From positions 17,863,512 to 17,927,511 of the forward strand of contig NC_089319.1 in the NCBI RefSeq assembly GCF_036669915.1: 64,000 bases of DNA. The letters run 5' to 3'. The translations under genes and the position numbers were made by a program. Position 1 is the first letter of the stretch, and each line of letters starts with the position of its first letter. This stretch comes from Pocillopora verrucosa. Its lineage: Eukaryota; Cnidaria; Anthozoa; Scleractinia; Pocilloporidae. The notes beneath the pieces are model-generated. The model was not told where the DNA came from. It was given only the letters and a program-made list of their open reading frames with translations, and searched no databases. This document shows positions 12,101 through 23,907 of the stretch, piece by piece.

Positions 12101-15100
12101 GATACAGATCAGATAAAATCTACATCACCCAAGTTCTATAAGATAATAACATTTGTAGTTAAATCATTTCTTTGTAAAAGCAGTAAAAATAATAAAATAT
12201 TATGTGCTTTTGTCACATAATTTCAATACTACAGTGGCACAGACAGGTCTTGAAAAAATTCGCGACGTTATCTGTCACGTGAAATACACATGCTATACAT
12301 CACTTCTATTATTTGTTTGGTAAGTAAGTCACCCTTAATGTTTTCAGAACAGGATGGGATGTCAGCTTATTTCAATTGTTATGGATAATGAGATAGCTTA
12401 CATGTACTATAGAAGTTAAATACTGGTCTTGTGTCAAAGACAGCAAGTCCATCTTGTCTGCACAGTATATTCTAAGTAAAATGTTACATCGCACATAACT
12501 TAAAAAAAAAAAAATTAAACTTAATTTCAAAATTTAAGCAAGATAGGGGGCAACTGTGATTTAAATAACTTTCTCACTTATTATGAATTTTTTCTAATCA
12601 AATACTGACAGAACTATCCAGAAAAGTTTATAGCCAAATTTAATTTTCAAGTTGACATTGTTACTTTTAATGTCTTCACTAGTGTGTACATAACATCTTT
12701 CAGAGAAGAGAAATAAAAAATAAAAAAATAAAAAAATCACTGGTTGGAGGTGAGCCTCAAATGATTACTATGTATATTAAGGCAAAATACAGTAACTCAC
12801 AAAGTTTTTACTTATGGTTTATCTTAAATTCATGTTTGACAGATTATATTGAAAGCCAAGTTTTAATTGTGACAAAAAAATATCACCCACAGTATGGTTA
12901 TATTTTGGTTTAATATAAGTTGCCCAAGTTCAAGGTCATTGGCACTGCCACTGCCAATGTCAGAGACAAAAATTATCAGAAAGCATATCAAATTGGAAAA
13001 CAGCAATATCACTGGACATTAATTTTATTAATTTAGTGATTTAAGCTTTTCCTTCCCATTACTATCTGCCCTACGTTCAAATGGTTTTCAGTTTTAATTG
13101 AGAAGCCATCTCCTGATTGATATGTAAAACAAACTCAAAGTACAATTGTGCAAGTTTAGTCTGTCTTCGTATTTCGTATTGAATCACACCAGATGGTAAC
13201 AAGTTTAATTTTCAGATCTCAAATACACCTTCTGACTAGTAAATATAATTTCCTTTCATAACATGCGTATTTGCATCGTATTGATGGCTTGCTTGTACAA
13301 CAAAAACGAGCAAGGTCAAGTCCATGAACCACACCCTGACATAGTAAATAAAACCTGGACTACAAAGTTTCAATTAAAACTACGGCCAAAAAATGAGACT
13401 GCTTTTGATTGATGCGAATACCTTTGTACAATAACACAATCGAAACCTTCTTTAAAACCGGAAGTATATCAGGGTTGGTCGCCGCGCCGCGAAGGTCAAG
13501 ACAAATCTACTTGTGTTTTCAAGAGCTACATAAGAATTTCCACCAACCACGTTACAAATCGGGTAATTCTGAATTCTTAATGAGAGATAGGAATTGTCTC
13601 TCGTCAAAACAGAGACCAAACTACTGTTGTTTTTACTTTCGTCAGGTTTGTCAAGGTCACTACGCAATAAGCTCGTGGTTACGTGCACGAATTGAAAAAA
13701 AAAAAAGAAAGAAAGGTTTCAGTAAAAATCTGCTCTGTCTTCAGAAATATATAGGTCATGAAAGATACTCAGGTAGCAGTGTGTGAGAAATATATTAATA
13801 TAAAAGATTGTTGTCCATTTTGAGAAAAAAAAAACAATGTAGATTTCGGTCATGAACTGGAGTGAACTTGGGGCGATACAAGAGGCTAATGGCACGTCAA
13901 TCATCTGAACTTGACATTGACAAAACAGAGGCGATTAAGAGGAACACAATGGCCCGAGATTAGGAATTTTCATGAAAGGAAGACATATAGTCGAGTGGAA
14001 AACTAAACAGTAGGAAACATATGCCTTCTTTAACACCCACTTCATGGCGAGAAACGAAGATACCGAACCGGACGAAGTTTGGCTTATTGTGTCCTGGTGA
14101 TAGATACAAATGTCGTCATGGTATAGGAAATCAACGAAAAAGACAGGAAATTTTCGTAAAATTGCGGTTTATGATAGAAACATACTGAAAAACCCCTCTC
14201 CACGATCAAAATAAAATAATATTACGAATTATCTTGAAGCGATTAATTTTAGTTCAAAAAGGTCACACAATCTCAAGGGAACTTGAAAATCGACATGAAA
14301 ACAACAACAGTAACACCAGTCTACAAACATTGACCGGTAAAATGACAAGAGCTAAAATCGTACCTTTGTTCGATTACAGGACATCACAGAGGCATCTTCG
14401 GCGTACGATGCTAACAAATCGTGGTCGTGAGTTCTTCGAAAGTTTGTTTCCCGGCCGATCAAGGCAGTTAAGACATTGGCTTTTCCAGTTCTCCGCATGT
14501 TTCACGAGACTTCACAGTAGATAACACACGCACCGCGAGGATGATTCCTTTCCCTTCTGTTTCTACCTATCGAATTTGAAACCGATGAACGAAACTAGCT
14601 TCGTTTCTTAGCGGTCAACAAACACCGCCAGAAAATTCTTGCCGAAAACAAACAGGACGCCACAATTCGCCTCCCACGTAAAAACCAAGTGCTTGAATGG
14701 ACTCGGCGAAATATGCCGGTGGTATGTGTGTAATGTTCAGTAAGAACAATTCTCCGTGAAATCTGCCTTTGCCAAGCATAACTACATACTCTTAATGTTG
14801 GCTGATCGTTCTAATTCAAGATCAGAAAAAAATTTTCAGCCGATTTGCCTCTGTAAAACAAACAAGGTTTCCCGCCAACACTAACGTATACGTTGCTGTC
14901 CAAGTAAACTTCTGCCGTGACATTGCGTGCCCGTATCCTTTATATTTTCCTTGATGAACTATGAACTGCTGACTGTGCAGTTTATTTGACCAGCGGTTAG
15001 AATGAAGCATGCGTAGTGATAATATTCAACGTGGCTTTCCGGTCATAGATCTAAATGAGTTGTAGTACGGTAGATAGAGATAACAAACATAACGTATAAC

Positions 15101-15108
15101 CTTGGGAA
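9196..15108. other. Gene-poor interval between AMBRA1 and GOLT1B
   Basis: About 5.9 kb of AT-rich sequence. Somewhere here the missing first exon and the promoter of AMBRA1 (minus strand) are expected, divergent from GOLT1B, but I could not identify the exon. ORFs at 9473-9796, 13409-13786 and 14234-14524 show no family resemblance and no splice support. The part nearest GOLT1B (about 13,450-14,700) is less AT-rich and could hold a shared promoter. Confidence 0.5.
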
Positions 15109-18100
15109 ATGTTGCCTATTACAGATTATCAAAGTAAGAACCCCTTTTTCATTTCAACACTTCACATGAAATCTGTGTCTTTGATATTTTTCTGTTTGAA
15201 AATTGATTTTTAGAAATCGGCATTGGTGTGACAGGCTTTGGAGTATTTTTTCTCTTTCTGGGAGTTTTGTTCTTTTTCGACAAAGGTCTTTTAGCTATTG
15301 GAAATGTAAGTATCTAACACCTTCCTGCTTAAATTTTTAAAGCATCAGCGAAAATTGGAGAGCGTTTAGATCTCTTGCAATGTATTTCTACCGGTGCTAA
15401 GCATGTTCATAATCAAATATATTGGGCTCTTGTCATTTGAGATATTACACACAAACGTCTGTGGATACTGTTCAGCAGTTCAGAATGTCATCATAATTGA
15501 TCATTTTCAATTAGATGAGAACTAATTGCCAGGTGCTTATTGATTGATAACGAATCCATTGATGTGAAACCAAAGATACGATGTAACTATTCTCCCTACA
15601 TTAAAAAGCTAGGCCAGACAAATTTCTCTGCAGCTCATAAGTGTTTACACTTTTAACCCTTTGCGTCCTAACATCAGTATCTTTATTCTCCATACTGTTC
15701 TCTATACATTTCCTTAGGTGCTCCAAGGAGAATTTGTTTAACAGTCAAGAGCTTCTTCAGATCATGATCATTTCCTTTTTTCTCCTGACCTTAATGTGTG
15801 ATTCAGGGGTGATATTGTGAGGAGAAATTAGATGCTAGTCACTCATAGGGGTCAGAGGATGAAGATAAGAGTTTACTCAGTAATGGTGTTTCAGTTGGAT
15901 TTTTTTTTGTCTTATCTGTTACAGATACTATTCATTTCTGGATTAGCACTGGTAATTGGATTAGAAAGAACTTTTAGATTTTTCTTTCAAAAACACAAGC
16001 TCAAGGGAAGTTCTTGTTTTCTTGGTGGAGTTTTAGTTGTTCTCATTGGTTGGCCTCTTATAGGAATGATCATAGAAATTTATGGATTTATACTTTTGTT
16101 TAGGTAAGTTGTAGTTCAATTATGCAAGAATATGTACTTATTGACTGGGTATGAGGGTAAAACAGGACAATATCTGGCTTGAGGTCATGACAGACAGACT
16201 GAGCCCAGGTTCGCATATCATGATCTCAAGCCAAGTATTTTCCCATTCAGCCAGACCAAACTCAGTCAATAAGCATTATATTTCACTGTATGGCCTGTCG
16301 AATTCAAAGGTTTGTTTGAATTGAAGTCTCTGTCCTCTATTTGAGCCCAGAAATATCACAAATATCTCAGTAACCTCATTTCATCACGTAAACTATGGTG
16401 TTATACAAGGATTTCCAGCCCTGAGAAAAGCCATAACAACGCATGAAAAAATATCATATTTTTTCATGTATGCATGATATCACCAATCAGCTGCTAACAC
16501 GTCACTCACCTTTTGCACCACTTGGTCAGGTTGGAATGAATGGTGAAGCCTTCACCATTCTCAATCCAAGGTTGTTTGTGGGAATTTTTTCAGATTACTG
16601 TAATTTCCAGCCAATAACCTGCTGGTAATCTGTTAATTTTTCCACAAACAGTTGTTGGTGTGGGTTATAGGAAGGTGCAGGTAATACAATAATTTTTAAA
16701 GTTTCCAGTGTAGTTAAAAACAATAAACAGGAAAAAAACAGGTGATAAAATCCACTACAGATTCTCTTCGAAAACCTTGTGCAACAACTCGTTTATTTCA
16801 CACAGATTGCTCATTATAATAAGACTTTATTGCCCTCAATGAAAGCCAATGCAAATCAAAAAACATACAAAACTTGATAACATAGCTTTTATCTTGTTCA
16901 TACTCTTACTTTCTTACCTTGTCAATTTCACAGCTTGTTTCTTTGTTTAGTTCAAAAAAACAATTCTCACTTACATGGGAAGTGAACTTGAAAATAAAAG
17001 AATTCAACAACCATGAAAAGACTGGCTTCAGGCCAATTCACACAGAAAATGATGCCGATATGTTCATTTTGTGGTGCTGCATAATTAATTAGTGTAACAA
17101 AATATTCTATGCATCAGAGAAATTTTCTTAGCTAGCACTGCCTTGAAGTAAAGAGTATTTTCCTGTGTCAAGCGATTTCTCCAACTCAGTAGATCTCATG
17201 ATATCGTTTTTTTTTTGAGAACAGATTTTTACAATTGGTATCATTCCCAATAAAACAGCGAAGACAAAAAGTGTGAAAATTTATTAAGCGCATGCTAAAG
17301 AATATCATGTCAACAAAAACAATGAGGAACTTTGTGTGAATTGGTGATTTTCTTTTGTTTTTAGGTGCAGGTTATCTGTTGAAATTTTTTCTAGTTATTG
17401 CAAAAATTGACCAATGTAGGTAATCTGCCACGCAGGTAAATGGACAGAAATCATGGTATAACCGCTAAAACACTGAAAAAATCCATATCGCTCACTGACA
17501 GTGATGTTCAAACTTTCCTTGAAGGGGAAGAAAACCAAAATACGTATAGAAAAAACCAAAAGTTATGTATCAAGTGGCTTTGGTAATGGCATTTCTCCCA
17601 GCCTAGAACAAAAATCAACAACTGGAAGATTTGCTGTAGGCCGATTTTAGCCATGTACCTTAAAGATTTCTCCTGTCAGTGACTAAGAATTTTGTGTTTT
17701 GAAAATTACATGCACTGTTTGTTTTTGTAGTGTTTCAACTCATTTTTTCATCTTGAGCTGCATCATCAACACACTTTACCATTTTTATTCAGGGATTGTC
17801 AATCCTTTTATTTTTATTCATTGATAAAGTTGACTTTTCTTGTCAGTGAAGGGCTATTGTGTTTATATGATAAACAAAATAATACCTGGTTGCTTGTAGA
17901 TATTAAATTTCTCTTCTCTTGTTCAACTCAACATCTTTCTCGTGAACTATCAAGTTAAACACTTAAAGAGAAATTCCATATCCACGTGTGCCCATGTATT
18001 ATTCTCTATTTATCAGTTCATACCTTACAGTGCATACATACCTTGGTTAGTAAGAGGTATCTATAGCATGTATTACACAGGTTCAATTTCTCATGGTTTC

Positions 18101-20093
18101 TCCAGGTCAGTATTAAATCTTCCTAAGGGGTAAGGATTCTCCCACAGAGGGTCCTTGTGGGGAGGAATGCTGCGCCACACTCATTTCTTGAAAAGAGGTT
18201 TTTAATTAACATGCAGCTTGCTGTATACACATATCTGAATTTTTCAGTTGAAAAAGTGTGGTGGAGGCACACATTTTTTTGTTTAATTAGCACTGAAGTA
18301 ATTACTGTTGTCATTTTCAGTGGCTTCTTTCCAGTTGTTATAAACTTTTTAAGAAGAGTACCTGTCATTGGGAATATACTCAACCTCCCAGGAATTAGCA
18401 TGGTTTGTAGGCTTTACATTTTTCATAAATTTATTGTGCAAGCTTAACCCTTTAACTCCCAGATCAAATTTGTACTTCTCCTAAATGTCAACCATAAAAT
18501 TCTTATATTGTTAGTTCAGAGAAGTTAGTATTCAATCCACTTATTATCCCCAAATTGATATTTTTCTTTATTCTCGTCACTTACCTGGTTGACATTGTCT
18601 TGATATTGTAAGGAGAAATTCTGTCTTGGTCACTCATGGGAGTTAAAGGGTGAAAGGTAGTATGGCTTTTTATTAGCCAAGTTCCTTTTTTGCAATTTCA
18701 AACCTTTAACTCCCATAAGTGACCAAGGCAGAATTTCTCCTTACATACAATACCAATACAATATCAACCAGACAAGTGATGAGAATATAGAAAAATATCA
18801 ATTTGGGAATAATAAGTTGATCCAATAGAAAATTTTCCAAACTAACATAAGAATTACATGGTAGCTTGGTAGATGGTAAGGAGAATTACTGATGAGATCA
18901 TGGGAATGAAGGGTTAAAGTGACAGTAGGAAAAAAGCTGCCTGAAAAATTATAATTTTTAAACTATTTGTGCTAACATTTTGCATTGTTTTGTTTTGGAA
19001 AAAAGTAGTTAAATTAGACCATTTGTGTGGTCAATGAGAGCAAAGCATGTCATTAATTAATTCCACTGATATAATAGATAGAATCCTTAAAACTGGTTTG
19101 TTTTTTTTTAGTTGCTTTTCAACTCCATAGGTGATTAATGTTCAAAGCTTAACCCTTTAACTCTCAGATCGAATTTGTCATTCCTCTTACTGTTAACCAT
19201 GTAGTTCTCATAATGTTAGTTCAGAGAATTTAGTATTGGATCAACTTATTATTCCCAAATTGATATTTTTCTATATTCTCATCACTTGTCTGGTTGATAT
19301 TGTATTGATATTGTAAGGAGAAATTCTGTTTTGGTCACTCATGGGAGTTAAAGGATTAAAGAAAAGAGAACTGTGAAATTTTGAACCCTGTTCCAATCAT
19401 CCACCATTGAGATATGACTCTCTGAAAGAAGAACTTTTGCAAACTAAACTGCTGTCTTAGTTTGGCAAAATAATAGAAAATTTTTTGGAGATATGTATTA
19501 AAAAAAGTAGCTGAATTTAAAGATAATCTTTTGAATAAAAATGTTCCATTTTCCTCTCTTTCTTACCTGGCTTCAAATTGATTAAGGAAAATTCTTTACT
19601 CTCAGGCCAGGTACAATTAGATAGTTTTTGATTTTGCAGCTTTTCATATGTTTCACCAGCCTGTTGCAGGTATTCTGTTAGTATAGGGAGTGAAATAGTA
19701 ACTAACTATAGAAGCAGATGGGTTGGAAAAAGTAACAGGTTTGGGTGACCCAACTTAAACCTCTTTCCTTTATGCAAGCCTCCTGCTTTTTTCACTCCAT
19801 CCTCTAGTATCATGCCATCTACTATTTTGCTCTATTTTACCAAATGAATGCCTGGAACAGGCTGATGTTTCACCTGCTCTGGACAGTAGTCACATATTTT
19901 TGACTCCAATGAAAAAAATAGTACATGAAGTAAACAAACACTTCAGAATTTAGGTAGATATAAATAAACAGTAATTGAATGAAATCACCACCAGAACAAA
20001 TTATACCTAACATTCTGTAATGTGATGTTTTTATATTTAAATTTTCAGATAGTGGGTAAATTAGCAGGAGATGGAAGCAACTCAATGGTGTAA
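15109..20093 (+). CDS. GOLT1B: Golgi transport protein GOT1/GOLT1B, complete
   Basis: Five exons, 15109-15133, 15214-15305, 15925-16103, 18321-18402 and 20049-20093, join in phase to 423 nt (140 aa), against about 138 aa in human GOLT1B. The protein is a small four-pass membrane protein of the Got1/Sft2 family acting in ER-Golgi and Golgi vesicle traffic. Family-defining stretches are seen: [20 protein letters not shown] (first two membrane spans), [32 protein letters not shown] and [14 protein letters not shown]. The start MLPITDYQK matches the family's short cytosolic N-terminus and is followed at once by a GTAAGA donor. The usual Arg before GFFPVV is Ser here because the codon spans the 16103/18321 junction. 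The protein ends in SNSMV, like the vertebrate NNMV end. Introns carry four or five MITE-like elements. Confidence 0.95.
15653..15856 (+). repeat. TTAA-family B copy in a GOLT1B intron
   Basis: Contains TAACCCTTTGCGTCCTAACA, ATTCTCCATACTGTTCTCT, GGAGAATTTGTTTAACAGTC and GGGGTGATATTGTGAGGAGA. It ends within 70 bp of the exon at 15925. Confidence 0.75.
16137..16275. repeat. Foldback element in a GOLT1B intron
   Basis: Arms TTATTGACTGGGTATGAGG...GGCTTGAGGTCATGA and TCATGATCTCAAGCC...CAAACTCAGTCAATAA pair imperfectly over about 50 bp with a loop of about 30 bp. No coding capacity. Confidence 0.6.
16435..16640 (+). repeat. Short-hairpin repeat (family F)
   Basis: Contains the near-palindrome GCATGAAAAAATATCATATTTTTTCATG and a second hairpin (GAATGGTGAAG/CTTCACCATTC). 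The segment CCAATCAGCTGCTAACACGT then CACTCACCTTTTGCACCA recurs, reversed, at about 38490-38530. Confidence 0.5.
18445..19358. repeat. Three TTAA-family A copies in one GOLT1B intron
   Basis: Copies at about 18445-18652, 18704-18917 and 19150-19357. The first and third run opposite to the second: each begins TTAACCCTTTAACTC... and ends GGAGTTAAAG or similar, while the middle copy reads TTTAACTCCCATAAGTGACC first. All carry the AATATCAATTTGGG core. Confidence 0.8.
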
Positions 20094-20301
20094 ATCACCG
20101 AGATCTCAATATATCCAGGCCATTTTCTGGCAGAACTGCACTGGAAGAAACCCATCTACTATCAGAAGTGCTATATTAGGGAAAATGAGTTTTGGACTTC
20201 ATAGCAACTTAATTTGCTAAGTTCCCCATCAGTTCTGTTTTGTGGCTCCTCTTCATTTTGTATCATGGAAGGAAACAACTTTTTCCTGCAAAATAGACCA
20301 T

Positions 20302-20307
20302 AATAAA
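20302..20307 (+). promoter_or_regulatory. Poly(A) signal of GOLT1B
   Basis: Canonical AATAAA about 210 bp after the GOLT1B stop codon, the first one on this strand in the 3' flank. It gives a 3' UTR of roughly 230 nt; a second AATAAA near 20886 is an alternative. Confidence 0.5.
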
Positions 20308-23300
20308 TATTCCTGCACATAAATTGTACTTAGCATATGGTTTGCTATGACTCAGTCGAACTGTAACTTGCATTGTGGGTTCTTGTGAAATTCAGACTGG
20401 TCTTGTGAAGAATCTTACTTGTTGTTCTTTGCAGAACTGATGCAGGCAGTCTATACTCAGTTACTTCTTGATGCTCTTGTAAAAGTTTTATCATTTTGCT
20501 TAATTGTGGGAAATTGTAGCAAATGCTCAATACACATGAGCAAAAACAAAGTAAAAATTTGTACTAATTTTGTCACTAAATTTTATTCTTGGGTTGAACT
20601 TTACTTTTCTTTCTTAGAAACTTATTGTTCTCTATTAGCATGGCCATTTTAAAGAGAAAAATGAAAATTTCAACCAAAGATTAATTTGACCACAAAAACA
20701 TTAATTTTTAAGGGGAAGCATTCCTCTAGCAGGTATTCCTACATGCAAGTGTTTCTCTCCTATGGATGTATTTAAATTCTTGGATTCTAGGATTATCTGA
20801 TGGATTCTTTAGTCTTTATGTGGAAGAATCTATGGGGATACTTGTAAGTATGTATGCCAAGAAATGGAAAATTCTTAATTCTATTCAATAAATTTTTTTG
20901 TGTACAAGTAAAGGTACATTGGTTGGGACCCATTGTAAAATGGTATACTCTTGTTTATGAATCCACACCCAGAAATCCATACATTAGGGGTGGAACATAT
21001 GTCCTAAGGAAGAATTAGTCTTCTTCGCACCCCCCTCCCCTCCTTCCCCGCATTCGTTGTCTCTAGAGACCACACCGCTTGAGTTCGTCGACAGAGTGGG
21101 GGGGGGGGGGGGGGAGTGGGAGTTGAGGGTTTGGCGATGACCAAAAGAATATGGAAGTTCGCGACAAAAATATTTTCAAGAATTCTATGAATTATGAATT
21201 CAAAATTTGAACTCGTGAAAAAAAATCAAACCTGCCTTTGTTACCTAAGAGCGAAGTTGTTTCTCCCTGATGTTAAAAAAAAAAATTGTTTCAATTATCT
21301 AAAATATCGCCTGATCTCAAGTTAAAAGATCCACTCAGACGGCGCTTTAATTAATCTTAACAATGGCCTGTTTTTGTTTTTATCCTGTTTGAAGTGCCTA
21401 ATTAGAGGTATGGACGCGAATTTGCATAAAGGAAAACCGTGTAGCTACAGAGCGTCTCGTTTACCTAGAAGGAAGTGATAATTCGGTTCATGTCTGATCT
21501 CTTCATTAGAGATGTACGCGATTCCAGCTAAGAGAACAGACAGAGCAACGATCTAGCACATCAATTTATTTCAATAAACTCTTTTTACGAAAGTAAGAAA
21601 CTGTCGTTCTGGTGTTTTTTATTTTCTGTTTTGCCTGGCTCAAAACGGTAAATTCTTTCCGAAGAATTTGGCTGATTTAGCCACAGGAAGGCCAGCTCGC
21701 GAAACGAAACTCCATAAATTTGCGTATTTACCGAGGCTCATTTGCGAGCTTGGGCTACCTGTGAATTCGTTAAAAAAAGAAGTCCACTCGTACGACGGAC
21801 TCACCAGACAAATAAGCAGGTTTCGTGATCTGTCTTCATTTTATTTTTCACTGATTTATAAATCGATAAACACACAGCTGTGCTACACTATAGCAACTTC
21901 TTTCTCGAATAATCCTTCATCAAAGCGCCGCAGTTTGTTTTATTTGCCAAATTAATCTTTTGATGAATTAATAACAAGTTTGACGCAGTTTTTACTAACT
22001 GCTGAGGAGTAAAACCACGCAAGATATACATAAAGGTGAAATTAAAAAAATGGTAATACATATCATTTTTTTCAAGCGTGTGTTTTGAAACACTTATTTG
22101 CCTTTCTTGGAAAGGGTACGAAACTGACAAACGAAAACACTGATTGAAAGAATCCTGTAGTCAGGAAGTCTTATTTGTTCAGCTGCATGTTTTATGAAAG
22201 GAAAATTCTTTGTTGAAATACTGGTCGTAAAGTCTCCGAAAGCTTCCGCAACACTAATCAGTATTTCAATGTAATTTTGATACCAACGTGGATATGTTTG
22301 ACGATGATCTGAAGCGGTTCCTGTGTAGTAAAAACCCCTTGGGCTGGGTATGAGTGGGGAGGGGGGGAAATCACGTGTAGTATTAATAACAAGGGCCGGG
22401 GTGGGTGAGGCTTTTAGCCGCAAGTAGGGATGGAGGAAACTTTGAATTTTAAACAGAATCCCTCTATCTCTCGAACAAGTGCGATGCATATGGTTTGTCG
22501 ACTATGTAGCGCTCTGATCTGCGTCTTCTGACGGTATAGTTTAGATTTTAAAATTGATGGTGCCACACATGTTGACCTTGTAATTAAGACTATAGGCTTA
22601 CATATAGAGATACCTTGTAAAAGACACTGAATACGCTGTACATCCTGACGGAGATTCAAGCTCTCAAAAATAAACCTCACCATGTTTAGAATGTCTTTGT
22701 TGAGCCTAAATATGAAATGTTTCTTCCCTTCCCCCCCCCCCCCTAGAGGTGAAACAGGTTTGTGCAGAAATATTAATTATGGCCTTTCAATTGACGTTTC
22801 TATCTTATATTTTTATGACTTAGGAGTATTAAAAAGTCGAACCGGCATAGATAAAGGAAATGAAAGAGACACGACGGATTTTTTGTAATTACGATGCACA
22901 GCTATCTATTGCCATCGCAGCGAGTGAGCAAGGATACCGCGTGGATCCCCCCCCCCCCCCCCGCGCGCTTCTGTCTAATAATGGCTGTCTTCCATAAACA
23001 ATCATCGCGTCAAACTCGTTCTAGAGGAGTTTTGATTCAATCCTAGCGCTATCCGCAGCCGCAAATTGTCGCTTCTTGACAAAGGCGATGTGATGCGTGA
23101 CAACAGAGAATTTGATTTTCTTCACGGTGGGTTGGTGTGCTGCACAATATGTGATCACTCTCAACCCGTGAAAGTTTAAACATAAGTGAAGAAACTGAAA
23201 CGAGTATTTGAGAAAGCTTATGGCGATAGCTTTTGGCTCAGAGAAATCAAAAGCCACAGTATCACTTTCATTGGAAAACTCGACCACTTAGTAGATATAC

Positions 23301-23907
23301 CCATCGGTTATGTGGGGTCAAATATCAATGAAGGACTGAAAACCGTAATGCTTGTTATTGAAAAGCTTCTCCTCTCTGTCACTTTTTCAATCCTCGCCCC
23401 CAACTGCTCCATTCCCTTCCTCCCCTCTCTTAAGCCCGTGAAATAAACCTGCTTTCGGGGAAATTTCGCCTTTACTTAGGCTTTGCCATCGAAAACTCGT
23501 CTTTCATAAGCTTCAGATAACACGCCAGAATAAGATAAACAGGAAGAGCGAAATTGATTACAAAACAACCTAGATTGCTGAGACAAAATCATCTCTTTGA
23601 TCAACTCAAAGCATGTTTAAGCGCAGTGCTGATCCTCCATAGGTCACTCTGGCCTGTCAAAAACGTGCTATTATCACTATGAAAAGCAGACAGAAAGTTG
23701 AAGTTCCGCATAACATTAAGATGTAGTTACGACTTCCTGTGTCAAAATAAATGGTAATCTTATTTATCGAGCGTTGAATAACTTGGAACGCTGACGCGGT
23801 TAGTATCTAGTCTTAAAACTTCCTCTAGTTTGTGTAATTAAGACTCCGCTTTGTGGGAAGATCTGCAACAGTGCTGGGCATCCGCAAATCTTGCTTAAGT
23901 ATCCAAC
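20308..23907. other. Noncoding interval upstream of the orphan receptor
   Basis: No coding exon is supported. It contains a G homopolymer of about 18 (21101-21118), C homopolymers at about 22731-22743 and 22948-22962, and scattered short ORFs without splice logic. The right end should include the receptor promoter. Confidence 0.5.

Noticed and set aside
14234..14524. Plus-strand ORF of 96 codons upstream of GOLT1B
   Set aside because: No recognisable motifs or splice signals; low-complexity start.
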